Assembly: GCA_001464665.1 (NCBI GenBank) | Contig: LNDP01000015.1 | Span: 124,001-188,000, forward strand | DNA: 64,000 nucleotides | Origin: Acidobacteria bacterium Ga0074141 | Lineage (GTDB): Bacteria > Acidobacteriota > Blastocatellia > Pyrinomonadales > Pyrinomonadaceae | Reading direction: 5' to 3' | Shown: piece by piece, positions 37,894 through 48,099 of the stretch | How the letters are laid out: every line of letters starts with the position of its first letter | How positions within the stretch are numbered: the first letter of the stretch is position 1 | Program-made: the position numbers and the translations under genes | Notes under the pieces: generated by a model | The model's input: only the letters and a program-made list of their open reading frames with translations | Database searches by the model: none | Told to the model about the DNA's origin: nothing

Positions 37894-39639
37894 ATGGGCG
37901 ATAAAGATCTTGTAGCTCAGCAAGAGGCCCGCGACGCGGTCGAATCAGCTCACATAGCCTGGCAGAAGCTTGCCGCTTTTGACCAGGCTAAAGTTGACGC
38001 CATCTGCGACGCGATGTCCGCGGCCGCCCTTCGTGAAGCGGGACGGCTAGGTACACTCGCGCACGAAGAGACGGGCTTTGGCCGGCCCGAGGACAAGCGG
38101 GAAAAGAACCGCTTTGCCGCCGAGGACGTTTGGAACCACTTCAAAACGCTCAAGACAGTAGGCGTCGTTGCCGACCACGGCGATATTGTTGAGATCGCCT
38201 CGCCCCGCGGCGTCGTCGCTGCGATCATCCCGTCCACAAATCCGACCTCGACCGCGATCTTCAAGATAATCATCGCCATCAAGGCTCGCAATTCCGTAGT
38301 GCTCTCGCCGCACCCCTCGGCCGCACGCTGCATCGCGGAAACGACCCGCGTTATGCGCGACGCTGCGGTCGCGAATGGCCTACCCGCCGAGGCGATACAT
38401 TGCCTTGAGAACTCGACCATTGAGGGAACCGAGGCGCTGATGCAGCACAAGCGAACGGCCGTGATCCTCGCAACAGGCGGCATCGGGCTCGTCCGTGCGG
38501 CCTATTCTTCGGGCAAGCCGGCCTTTGGCGTTGGGCCCGGAAACGTGCCGGTTTACATCGATTCGTCAGCGGATATCAAAAAGGCGATCGCCGATATTCT
38601 GACCGGAACGTGTTTTGATAACGGCACGATCTGCGCTTCGGAGCAATCGGTAGTGGTCGATCGGGCGATCGCCGAAGCCGTCCGTGCGGAGTTCACTGCT
38701 CAAGGCGGACACTTTCTGGACCGAGCTTCCGCCGACGCCGTTGGGAAGATCCTCCTCACGCCTCAGCGCACGCTGAATGCTGCAATTGTCGGCAAGTCGG
38801 CGGCACATATAGCCGAGCTCGCGGGTGTTTCAATTCCGCAGGGTGTTCGCTGCCTGCTCGCCGATTGCGACGGAGTCGGCCGCGATCATCCGTGGTCGAT
38901 CGAAAAGCTCTCGCCGACGCTCGCATTCTTCGTGGTTGACGGTGCCGAGCAGGCCGCCGCTCGTTGCCGCGAGATACTTCAGTTCGGCGGCATGGGCCAT
39001 ACGGCGGGAATGCACTCCCGCGACCGGGCCGCCGCGATCCGCTTCGGCGAGCTTATGCCGGCCTCGCGGGTCATCATCAATTCGCCGACAACGCATGGTG
39101 CCATTGGGCTCTCGACCGGGTTGCCGCCCTCGATGACGCTCGGCTGCGGATCCTGGGGCGGAAACGTCACCTCAGACAATGTTTCGCCCGTGCATTTGAT
39201 CGATATCAAACGCGTCGCATTTGAAACAAAACCGGTCAATCGGCAGGCCGCGTCGCCGGCTCCGGCAAGGGCAATCGCACCGACGCCCTCGCGTAAGATC
39301 AGCCGCGATGCGATAGCGACATTGGTCGATTCGTTTCTAAAGGATAAGCTCGCGAATGTTACTGCAGAAGCCGAACCGGCTCCGGCTCCGATAGCGCAGA
39401 AGCCCGAACCGCCGAAACCGCCAGCGGTCCCTGAAAGCCCGGTGAGGACAATAATTCACGAACTCCGCCCGACGCAGGAAAGCGACAACAAACCGCGAGT
39501 CGCGGTCGATTTCGTCAGCGAAGCGGACGTCCGAATGGCGGTCGATAAAGGCGAGAAGATCTTCATTAATAGCAAGACCATCATTACCCCGGCGGCTCGC
39601 GACCTCGGGGGAGAAAAGGACGTCTTTGCCCGCGTATAG
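37894..39639 (+). CDS. Microcompartment-associated CoA-acylating aldehyde dehydrogenase (AdhE-type) with C-terminal extension
   Basis: 581 residues. Residues 1-445 match the aldehyde dehydrogenase half of Adh[16 protein letters not shown] with catalytic Cys247, [53 protein letters not shown]. The iron-dependent alcohol dehydrogenase half is absent. A Pro/Ala linker then carries an amphipathic helix at 470-488 ([19 protein letters not shown]), which looks like an encapsulation peptide. A second linker leads to a 44-residue tail (538-581) with [11 protein letters not shown], reminiscent of the N-terminus of EutQ. It converts an aldehyde plus CoA and NAD+ to acyl-CoA, presumably inside the shell. 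The specific aldehyde is unknown. Confidence 0.93.
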   Translation: MGDKDLVAQQEARDAVESAHIAWQKLAAFDQAKVDAICDAMSAAALREAGRLGTLAHEETGFGRPEDKREKNRFAAEDVWNHFKTLKTVGVVADHGDIVEIASPRGVVAAIIPSTNPTSTAIFKIIIAIKARNSVVLSPHPSAARCIAETTRVMRDAAVANGLPAEAIHCLENSTIEGTEALMQHKRTAVILATGGIGLVRAAYSSGKPAFGVGPGNVPVYIDSSADIKKAIADILTGTCFDNGTICASEQSVVVDRAIAEAVRAEFTAQGGHFLDRASADAVGKILLTPQRTLNAAIVGKSAAHIAELAGVSIPQGVRCLLADCDGVGRDHPWSIEKLSPTLAFFVVDGAEQAAARCREILQFGGMGHTAGMHSRDRAAAIRFGELMPASRVIINSPTTHGAIGLSTGLPPSMTLGCGSWGGNVTSDNVSPVHLIDIKRVAFETKPVNRQAASPAPARAIAPTPSRKISRDAIATLVDSFLKDKLANVTAEAEPAPAPIAQKPEPPKPPAVPESPVRTIIHELRPTQESDNKPRVAVDFVSEADVRMAVDKGEKIFINSKTIITPAARDLGGEKDVFARV

Positions 39640-39646
39640 ATTTTTG

Positions 39647-40279
39647 ATGCTGCGGATCGCAATATTTACCGGGATCGCTATGCTTTCGCTCAGTTTGTTG
39701 GCGGACGCTCAAGCGCCCGAGGCCGAGAGCGAACCCGCGACACAAACTATCGGTTTTTTGGTTGATAATTCAGGAACGTTTCGGCGAATGCTTGATCGAT
39801 CGATTCGCATCGCGTCCGGTGTTGCTGTGGGCTTGCCTGAAGGCTCGGCCGGGTTTCTGATAACCTACACCGACCCGGAAAATGTTTATCTGAGGCAGGA
39901 CCTGACGAACGACCGGGAAATGCTTGCGGGAGAGATCGAGAATATTTTTGTGCGTCCGGGCCGAACCGCGGTTTGGGACGCACTCCGGGTTGCGGCAAAT
40001 CATTTCCGCAAACACACTCCCGCTGGTGGTCGCACGCTCATCGTATTTACTGATGGCGACGAACTGGGCAGCGTCTCTAAACCCGATCAGGTGATAAGGG
40101 ACCTGCAGGAGTTGAATGTAACTGTGATCGCCGTCGGGCTCGCTGAGCGGCAGGTGAATCAAAAAATGCTTGATCGAGTGGTTCGCGAGACCAACGGCCT
40201 GAAGATCGTTCCGCAGGCGGGCAACGATCTCAAAGCGGTCGCTGCCGAGATAGTTGCTCGAATTCGTGATGGAAACTAG
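39647..40279 (+). CDS. Exported von Willebrand factor A domain protein
   Basis: About 210 residues from ATG 39647, seven bases past the dehydrogenase stop. The signal peptide ends near LLADAQA. A single VWA domain has the MIDAS-like DNSGTF, where Thr replaces the last Ser of DxSxS, then GRTAVWDALRVAANHF and LIVFTDGDELGS. It resembles the Acidobacteria VWFA-related family at 40827 and 41916 but is shorter. The spacing suggests co-transcription with the microcompartment genes; a functional link is only inferred. Confidence 0.85.
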   Translation: MLRIAIFTGIAMLSLSLLADAQAPEAESEPATQTIGFLVDNSGTFRRMLDRSIRIASGVAVGLPEGSAGFLITYTDPENVYLRQDLTNDREMLAGEIENIFVRPGRTAVWDALRVAANHFRKHTPAGGRTLIVFTDGDELGSVSKPDQVIRDLQELNVTVIAVGLAERQVNQKMLDRVVRETNGLKIVPQAGNDLKAVAAEIVARIRDGN

Positions 40280-40670
40280 CACGGTGGAAAACCGACCAGC
40301 ACAATCGGTCTGCCCTTCATGTTCTGTCGAGATCCGCGACGGGGCGATGTTCTGCTATAACTGCGGCACCGCGACGCCGACAACTGACGAGACCGAATTC
40401 CTCGAGGCAGCAGTTGCCGAGGCCGATACCGAGGCGAAGGTCATCGAGGAAAAGCAGGCTGAGACGAAAGATCCCTGGAGCGTCAGCGCTCCTATCGAAT
40501 CACGGCCAATAGCCACTCCGAAGAAGCGACGCGAAAAACGCCGGCACTCAAAACCGCAGGCCATTGAGATCGTTCCTCGAAGCGGCCCGCAATGGCAGTT
40601 TGTTATCGCGACCGCGGTGCTCTTCATCATCGGCTTCGTGGTGGTCCTTCTGGCTCTCTATTTCAAGTAG
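40269..40670 (+). CDS. Zinc-ribbon protein with C-terminal membrane anchor
   Basis: About 133 residues. Its ATG overlaps the VWA stop by 11 bases, so translation is probably coupled. N-terminal zinc ribbon: CPSC at about residues 15-18 and CYNC at about 30-33. An acidic middle and a Lys/Arg-rich stretch (PKKRREKRRHSK) follow, then a single helix near the end (FVIATAVLFIIGFVVVLLALYF). The ribbon faces the cytoplasm in a tail-anchored layout. The function is unknown. Confidence 0.8.
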   Translation: METSTVENRPAQSVCPSCSVEIRDGAMFCYNCGTATPTTDETEFLEAAVAEADTEAKVIEEKQAETKDPWSVSAPIESRPIATPKKRREKRRHSKPQAIEIVPRSGPQWQFVIATAVLFIIGFVVVLLALYFK

Positions 40671-40677
40671 GCCTTAA

Positions 40678-40779
40678 ATGGAGATCGCAATACTCATCTT
40701 CTTCGCCGCCATTCTAGGCGTTGCTGCCTTTGTCCTCATCGGCGTATTGATACTTCTCTACCTCAGAAAGCGCAAATAA
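40678..40779 (+). CDS. 33-residue single-span membrane protein
   Basis: A small frame starting seven bases after the zinc-ribbon stop. It begins MEIAILIFFAAILGVAAF, continues as one uninterrupted hydrophobic helix and ends YLRKRK*, a classic positive-inside tail. The AAGTAGG before the ATG is a weak ribosome site. A terminator follows at once, so the frame fits neatly as the last gene of the transcript. It was called from the sequence alone; no family was recognised. Confidence 0.6.
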   Translation: MEIAILIFFAAILGVAAFVLIGVLILLYLRKRK

Positions 40780-40803
40780 AAACGGCCGCTCGTTCGGCGG
40801 CCG
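40774..40803. terminator. Bidirectional terminator
   Basis: CGGCCGC-TCGTTCG-GCGGCCG (40783-40803). On the minus strand it is followed by TTTTTATTTG, a good terminator for the VWFA gene pair. On the plus strand the T-run is weak. Confidence 0.65.
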
Positions 40804-40826
40804 CATTTCAAAGCTTCAAGTGTTTT

Positions 40827-41900
40827 CTAGTTCCTTTGCAGCGTTGGGGCATTGCCCGTCGGCGTTGCGTACCTTCCGGTGCGAGTGACGGCGATCCGCC
40901 GTTCGCGATTGGGCCCGTCTTTGATCACAACACGAATATTGCGAAAGGTGCCGTCGGTTGTTTCGTTTGTCGGGGCATAGCCGATCGAATACTGCATCCG
41001 CATCTCGTTTGAAATGGATGCCGCTATCTCATTTAGTTCGTTAACGCTCGCCGGAAAATAAGCCCGGCCGCCCGTCTCCGTTGCAAGTTTTGTCAAAAGA
41101 TTCTTCGCACGGTTATACGGACTACGGCGAATGAAACCGCCCTCTTTCGGAAGTTCGTCGAGGAATCCGATCGTGTAGATCTGAACGTCAAGCTCTTTGA
41201 GCAATTCGAAAAGCTGCTCTTCCTTGAAATAGCTGTCGCGGTCCTCGCCGTCCGAAACTACGATCAATGCCCGACGCTTCCGATCATTCGGCCCGAGGCT
41301 TTTGTCGTGTTCGTTCACATTTTCCGCGGCTAGGTAAATGGCATCGATGATCGCCGTCTGCCCGCCCTCGGTGTAAAGATCGTCCAGAGTTTCGCCGAGA
41401 TATGTCTTATTGGTTGTGAAGGGCTGCTTGACCTCGATCTTCGCCGAGCTGACAAAGCGGATGATCGATGTCTCGTCCTCCGGGCGGTTCGCATTGACCA
41501 AGATCTTGCCGGCTTCGATGACCTTTTCGATCTGCTGTCGGAGCGAGTTCGAGTTGTCGATCACAAGCGAGTAGTTGGTCGGCACCTCCGAACGCGAGAA
41601 AAACTCGATCTGTTGAGGAGCGTTGTCCTCAAAGACGGTAAAATCCGATTGTGTGAGGTTGGCTATCGGCCGATTGCTCCGGTCGACAACGCGGACGTTC
41701 AGATTAACGAGTTCGGTCTCGATCTTGATCGGCTCGTCATCGTCTATGGTCGGTGAAGGTGTTGGCGTCGGTGTTACGGCACTGTTTACCGTTCGCTCGC
41801 GGCTCGTGTCTTGAGCCGCTGCCCGATCGGCAAAATAAACACCCGCCGATATGAAACACATCGCCGCAAGTAAAGTGCTGAAAAGCTTGAACTTATTCAT
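40827..41900 (-). CDS. VWFA-related (Acidobacteria-type) exported protein
   Basis: 357 residues. The signal peptide ends around RAAAQD, followed by a Thr-Pro spacer. The family hallmark ETELVNLNVRVVDRSNRPIANLTQSDFTVFED (in pieces) is followed by a VWA domain with intact MIDAS DNSNS and a GGQTAIIDAIYLAAENV segment. It ends with MRMQYSIGYAPTNETTDGTFRNIRV. This is the VWFA-related protein group largely restricted to Acidobacteriota. The function is unknown; a role in the envelope is inferred. It follows its paralogue with a 15-bp gap. Confidence 0.92.
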   Translation of the reverse strand: MNKFKLFSTLLAAMCFISAGVYFADRAAAQDTSRERTVNSAVTPTPTPSPTIDDDEPIKIETELVNLNVRVVDRSNRPIANLTQSDFTVFEDNAPQQIEFFSRSEVPTNYSLVIDNSNSLRQQIEKVIEAGKILVNANRPEDETSIIRFVSSAKIEVKQPFTTNKTYLGETLDDLYTEGGQTAIIDAIYLAAENVNEHDKSLGPNDRKRRALIVVSDGEDRDSYFKEEQLFELLKELDVQIYTIGFLDELPKEGGFIRRSPYNRAKNLLTKLATETGGRAYFPASVNELNEIAASISNEMRMQYSIGYAPTNETTDGTFRNIRVVIKDGPNRERRIAVTRTGRYATPTGNAPTLQRN

Positions 41901-41915
41901 CGTATCGATTCCGCC

Positions 41916-42914
41916 CTACCGGTAAGTGACCTGTGGAGTGGCGTAATAGCCCTCCCGGCTCCGAACCGTTAGACGCGGCAATCCGCGAGGGGGTTTGACG
42001 CGAACTCTGATCTTGCGCCATTTTCCATCAGGGTTAAAATCGGGTGGTGTGAAGCCGACCGAGTATTGATGCCGAAGCTCAAGGGCGATGCGTTCAAAGA
42101 TCTCGTCCATTTCAACCGCGGATTTCGGATAATGGGCACTTCCACCGGTAACGGCGGCAAGCTCATCGAGAAACGCCTGCCCCTGCATCCCGAGTTGTGA
42201 CGAGACATCGCCGCGGTCCTGAATACCGACGGCATAGGTGACGACGTCCGATTCCTTCATCAGCCGTTTGACCTCGTTAAAGTTGTATCGCGAGGAGTTG
42301 TCTTGGCCGTCGCTGATGATCAGCAAGGCTTTTTTCTGATGTGTGCCCCGCGTCACGCGGTCAAGTCCGAGATAGACAGCATCGTAGAGCGCGGTATTGG
42401 CCCGCGGGTTAACGAGCGTAAGCTTTTGCAGGACAGCGTCGCTGTCGCGGGTTCGGTCAAGTAATAGCTGGGCTCGGCTGTTAAAGCCTATAAGGTAGTA
42501 CTCGTCGTTCGGGTGGCTCGCCTCAATGAACCGCCGCAGGGCAGTGCGGGCCTGGCCGATCTTCTCGCCGGTCATCGATCCTGAAACATCAAAGAGAATT
42601 CCGACCGAAACGGGCGCATCGCTATCGCTGAAAAAGGTGATTTCTTGTTCTTTATTGTTGTCAAAAACGGTGAAGGCGTTCTTAGAAAGACCCGAGACGT
42701 AACGGCCATATAGGTCCGTCACGGTCAGCGTTAGGGTCACGAGGTCCGTCCGAACGGTCACCGGGCGGGTCGGGTCATCAGGCGGCGGCGTTGCCTCCGG
42801 CTCCGGATCCTGGGCAAACGCAGCCGCCGAAAAGATCAACAAAAGGCCAAGAGCCGCCAATGACCGGTAAAGAATACCGCCACGGACAACCGACAAATCG
42901 GAAAAAACACGCAT
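41916..42914 (-). CDS. VWFA-related (Acidobacteria-type) exported protein
   Basis: 332 residues, paralogue of the gene at 40827 and first in a two-gene transcript. It has a signal peptide (AALGLLLIFSAAAFAQD), RTDLVTLTLTVTDLYGRYVSGLSKNAFTVFD, intact MIDAS FDVSGSM, NTALYDAVYLGLDRV, SDGQDNSS, and the closing LRHQYSVGFTPPDFNPDGKWRKIRV. The two proteins diverge well outside these motifs. Confidence 0.92.
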   Translation of the reverse strand: MRVFSDLSVVRGGILYRSLAALGLLLIFSAAAFAQDPEPEATPPPDDPTRPVTVRTDLVTLTLTVTDLYGRYVSGLSKNAFTVFDNNKEQEITFFSDSDAPVSVGILFDVSGSMTGEKIGQARTALRRFIEASHPNDEYYLIGFNSRAQLLLDRTRDSDAVLQKLTLVNPRANTALYDAVYLGLDRVTRGTHQKKALLIISDGQDNSSRYNFNEVKRLMKESDVVTYAVGIQDRGDVSSQLGMQGQAFLDELAAVTGGSAHYPKSAVEMDEIFERIALELRHQYSVGFTPPDFNPDGKWRKIRVRVKPPRGLPRLTVRSREGYYATPQVTYR

Positions 42915-43051
42915 AGCGTCACCTGTTAGCTTAATACCATCTTAGAAAAAAGGTACACGTATCGCAAGATTTTTCTTTGATGAAGGAAGTTCCGCTACGG
43001 TTGTTTGCAAGCGACACGAAAATCGCCATCCGATTCGCAGGAACATTTTCG

Positions 43052-43071
43052 ACGCATATGCGTGTTATAAT
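43052..43071. promoter_or_regulatory. Palindrome and -10 box before gspF
   Basis: The perfect 12-bp palindrome ACGCATATGCGT (43052-43063) lies directly upstream of a consensus -10 TATAAT (43066-43071). There is no good -35, so an activator bound at or near the palindrome would be plausible. The gspF start is 74 bp downstream. Confidence 0.4.
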
Positions 43072-43144
43072 TCAGGAATTCCGAAAGGGGCCGCAGCGTC
43101 GGTTTGTACCGATCTGATTGCGAAGTCCCTGTACTTCATTTTCT

Positions 43145-44383
43145 ATGCCCGAATTCGTTTGCCGGCTTGGCACTCCATCCGGAGAGATCGTTACGCGAAT
43201 AGTCGAGGCCCACGCCGCCGGCGAGGCCCGCACCGAACTTGAGCGCGAGGGCTACCGCGTCTTTGACGTAAGTTCGGCCGAGGGCGGCATGGCCTCGATC
43301 CTATCGTTCGGCGGTGGATCGTCGAGGCCGAAGGTCAAGCAGTCCGATTTTCTCCTTTTCAATCAGCAACTTTCCGCACTACTTCGGGCGGGCATCCCGG
43401 TTCTGCAGGCGATCTCGCTTTTAAAGACGCGATCAACTTCAGCCGCACTCCGCGAAGTGCTCGGCAGCGTTGAAGAAAAGATCAAGAACGGCATTCCGCT
43501 CTCTAAAGCGTTTGAAGATCAGGGGATCTTCCCTCGCATTTACACAGCATCGATACTCGCCGGCGAGCAGAGCGGATCGCTCGACGAGGTGCTGGCCCGC
43601 TTTGTCGAATATCTTCGCCGCAGCGTTTCGATAACGCGAAAGCTTCGCGGAGCACTTGCCTATCCGGCATTTCTTCTCGTCGCGGCCGGTTTCATGATCG
43701 CGTTCCTTACGCTTTACATCGTCCCGCGAATGTCAGACCTCTTCCGAGGTCTCGATGCGAACCGCGGCCTGCCGGCGATCACGAATTTCGTACTCGCCGT
43801 TTCGACCGGCGTTACGCAAAATATTTGGTGGCTGCTGCCGCTCGTCATCATTCTCATTACGGCCCTCGTAATCTGGCTTCGGACTGCGAGCGGGCGGCTT
43901 GTCCTTCATAAGTTCCTGCTAAGGCTTCCGGTTGCCGGCACGCTGATCAAGCAAATGGCGACGGCCCAGCTCACCCGCTCGCTCTCGACGCTCCTTTCGG
44001 GCGGCATCACCGTTCCGGACTCGTGGGAGATCGCCTCGCAGGCAATTACAAATACCGAGCTCCGGCGGCGAAGTGAGTCGGTACTGCAGCTCATTCGCGA
44101 AGGACGCGGCTTTACCGAAGCTCTCGAACAGGCAAACTGGCTGCCGGACCTCGCTCTTGACATGATCGGCATCGGTGAAAGATCGGGAAGCCTTCGCGAA
44201 ATGCTCGATGAGGTCGCCAAGTTTTATGATGCCGAGTCCGAGGTCAAGCTCGAACAACTGACGACGCTCCTTGAGCCGGCGATCCTGCTTGTAATGGCCG
44301 GCGTGGTCGTGGTCATCCTGCTTGCCATTTACCTTCCGATCATCGATACGATCTCCGCCGGGCCGAGCGGAGGACGAAGATAG
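43145..44383 (+). CDS. Type II secretion / type IV pilus inner-membrane protein (GspF/PilC family)
   Basis: About 412 residues from ATG 43145. Two T2SSF domains are visible: FNQQLSALLRAGIPVLQAISLL with ILAGEQSGSLDEVLARFVEYL, then a second with AQLTRSLSTLLSGGITVPDSWEIA and IGIGERSGSLREMLDEVAKFYD. Membrane helices flank them. The ending LEPAILLVMAGVVVVILLAIYLPI is classic. It is the platform protein for pilin or pseudopilin assembly and pairs with the ATPase downstream. Confidence 0.95.
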   Translation: MPEFVCRLGTPSGEIVTRIVEAHAAGEARTELEREGYRVFDVSSAEGGMASILSFGGGSSRPKVKQSDFLLFNQQLSALLRAGIPVLQAISLLKTRSTSAALREVLGSVEEKIKNGIPLSKAFEDQGIFPRIYTASILAGEQSGSLDEVLARFVEYLRRSVSITRKLRGALAYPAFLLVAAGFMIAFLTLYIVPRMSDLFRGLDANRGLPAITNFVLAVSTGVTQNIWWLLPLVIILITALVIWLRTASGRLVLHKFLLRLPVAGTLIKQMATAQLTRSLSTLLSGGITVPDSWEIASQAITNTELRRRSESVLQLIREGRGFTEALEQANWLPDLALDMIGIGERSGSLREMLDEVAKFYDAESEVKLEQLTTLLEPAILLVMAGVVVVILLAIYLPIIDTISAGPSGGRR

Positions 44384-44395
44384 CCTAGAAATATA

Positions 44396-46075
<1,680 letters not shown>

Positions 46076-46756
46076 ATGAGCCGACGAATTCTGATACTTT
46101 TAGCCATAGTTACCTTTTCCACTGCCGCCTTCGGCCAGATGGAAGGGAACCCGCCAAACTGGTGCCGCGGGGGCTTCTTTACGTCCGAATCGGAGAACTT
46201 CTCGATCGGTACAGTTAAAGGCAAGCGGGGAACACGCTCTTACTTTTACAATGATGACCGCGAAGACTGCCCCGCGGGCAAAAACTGTCGGGCGAGATCC
46301 TACGTAGTCACCGGCGACGAGGTGATCGTCAATCGTATCTATAATGGCTTCGCTTGCAGTTGGTTTCCTAGCAAGAACGGCGGGACCGTAGGCTGGCTCC
46401 GGGCCGATACGCTCGATATGCCCGAAAGGGTCTATGACGTCTCTCCCGCGGCGTGGTCCGGCGAATGGAACTACGCAGAAAACTCGATCAAGCTTGTCCC
46501 CGAGCGAGGTTCCAGTTGGCTGCGTGTGACCGGCAATGCTTTCTGGAAAGGCCTTGGCGATAACATCCACATCGGCGAACTCGATGGACGCGCCGAGGCG
46601 AAAAACGGCCTGTTGCGATACTCCGACGGCGACGATGAATACGACTGCAAAGTGACAATGCGACTTCTCGGTAGCTACCTCATCGTTTCTGATAATCAAA
46701 AATGCGGCGGTGCTAACGTATCTTTCTCGGGTGTTTACTTGAGAACGGCGAAGTGA
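46076..46756 (+). CDS. Exported SH3-like domain protein, unknown function
   Basis: 226 residues. Its ATG directly follows the gspE stop. The signal peptide ends TAAFGQ. Residues 45-115 look like a bacterial SH3 module (SYVVTGDEVIVNRIYNGFACSWF to VGWLRADTLDM). The C-terminal part (WSGEWNYAENSIKLV to VSFSGVYLRT) resembles a small lysozyme-inhibitor-like beta-barrel. Several Cys suggest disulfides. It may be co-expressed with the secretion genes by position alone. Confidence 0.7.
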   Translation: MSRRILILLAIVTFSTAAFGQMEGNPPNWCRGGFFTSESENFSIGTVKGKRGTRSYFYNDDREDCPAGKNCRARSYVVTGDEVIVNRIYNGFACSWFPSKNGGTVGWLRADTLDMPERVYDVSPAAWSGEWNYAENSIKLVPERGSSWLRVTGNAFWKGLGDNIHIGELDGRAEAKNGLLRYSDGDDEYDCKVTMRLLGSYLIVSDNQKCGGANVSFSGVYLRTAK

Positions 46757-46767
46757 TACTCCCGAAA

Positions 46768-47676
46768 CTAGCCGATTAATGATCGATAAACTACAGGGTC
46801 GACATTCCCGCCGCTGACGATCAGACAGATCTTCTTTCCCGCGAAGCGTTCTGGCTGTTCAAGTAATGCACCGAGCGTCAATGCTCCCGTCGGTTCGGAT
46901 TTCAGATTCGCGAGGCCGTAATAAAGGCGCACAGCCTCGGCGATATTTTCGTCCGAGACCTCGATAAAATCTTTCACGCCATTTTGGATTATCGGCCAGT
47001 TCAGATTCCCGAGCGAGATCGTCCTCGCTCCGTCGGCGATGGTCGTCGGCTCGGTTTCGTTTGGGATCAAACGGCCTTCGCGGAACGAACGTGCGGCGTC
47101 GTTTCCGAGCAATGGCTCGGCTCCGTAAACCTCCGCCGTATCGCCGTTTTGGCAAAGCCCGGTGACCACGCCGGATATCAGTCCGCCGCCGCCGACCGGC
47201 ACGAGGACGACGTCAAACCCCTCGCCAGCAAGCTCATCACCGAGCGTCGAATTGCCCGCGATGACAAATTCATCGTCGTAGGCCGAGGCGTGATAAGCAT
47301 TCGGCATCTGGGCGGCGAGCTCCGCAACGCGCTCATTGCGGCCGACCTTTTTCGTATCTATCAGATCGACAGTCGCCCCAAATCCGCGAACCGCATCGAT
47401 CTTGACCTGTGCCGAAGTCTCGGGCATCACGACCGTGCACCGCTTGCCGAGCAGCTTGCAGGCATAGGCAAGTGCTTGCCCGAAATTGCCTGAAGAGGCC
47501 GTCAGGATCTCATCATTCGGCACGTTCAATGCCAGTTTGTATCCCGCCCGGAACTTAAAACTCCCGGTATGCTGGAATGTCTCGGTCGCGATCGTGATAT
47601 CAAGTCCAAGAAGATCGCGAAGCTTTGAGGATACGACAAAGGTCGTCGGGCGAATGGCGTCTTTGAGTGATAACAT
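46768..47676 (-). CDS. PLP-dependent threonine/serine dehydratase family protein
   Basis: 302 residues. PLP Lys in ETFQHTGSFKFRAGYKL, phosphate loop VPVGGGGLISGV, SSGNFGQALAYACKLLG, and the closing LIVSGGNVDPVVYRSLIG. It lacks the C-terminal ACT regulatory domain of biosynthetic IlvA, so it is closest to catabolic threonine dehydratase or serine racemase. The substrate cannot be decided from sequence. The GxGGLI loop is intact, so it should be active. It converges on the SH3-like gene with an 11-bp gap. Confidence 0.92.
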   Translation of the reverse strand: MLSLKDAIRPTTFVVSSKLRDLLGLDITIATETFQHTGSFKFRAGYKLALNVPNDEILTASSGNFGQALAYACKLLGKRCTVVMPETSAQVKIDAVRGFGATVDLIDTKKVGRNERVAELAAQMPNAYHASAYDDEFVIAGNSTLGDELAGEGFDVVLVPVGGGGLISGVVTGLCQNGDTAEVYGAEPLLGNDAARSFREGRLIPNETEPTTIADGARTISLGNLNWPIIQNGVKDFIEVSDENIAEAVRLYYGLANLKSEPTGALTLGALLEQPERFAGKKICLIVSGGNVDPVVYRSLIG

Positions 47677-47754
47677 ATCTCGTGAAACCGAGTTTAATGC
47701 TCCCGGCCAAAGCGGGCAAGTTCGTCGTCGATGCGGCCAAATTACTAGAACTTT

Positions 47755-48099
47755 ATGAAAAAACCGGAAAAGGAGATGAAAGAGCTTTTGGAGCTCATAT
47801 TTCTTCAGGCGCAGATGCAGTTTGGCCCGGCGATCCGCTCGCGGTGGCTACACGCGGAAGACGATTGCCCGGGCTGCGGCGGCGAGCTGAATGTGGTCAA
47901 GTTCAAGAAAAAGAAGGCTCTCTCGCTCAATGCCTTTATCTTTCGCGAGCGCGGCGTGCTGATCGCATATTTGCTCTGCAGCAAATGCGCAAATGCCGTG
48001 ATAAAGCTCGGCGAAACGCACCCGCATGGAACGACGCCGCTCCATCAGGAGATCGAGAAAAACTTGAAGGCCGCATATCTGAAACACCAGGGACACTAA
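47755..48099 (+). CDS. Small zinc-ribbon protein of unknown function
   Basis: 114 residues, no signal peptide. Two Cys pairs: CPGCGGEL near 38-43 and CSKCANAV near 74-78, a split zinc ribbon. The middle is rich in Lys. The stop directly abuts the gnd start, so the two are probably co-transcribed. No family was recognised. Confidence 0.72.
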   Translation: MKKPEKEMKELLELIFLQAQMQFGPAIRSRWLHAEDDCPGCGGELNVVKFKKKKALSLNAFIFRERGVLIAYLLCSKCANAVIKLGETHPHGTTPLHQEIEKNLKAAYLKHQGH

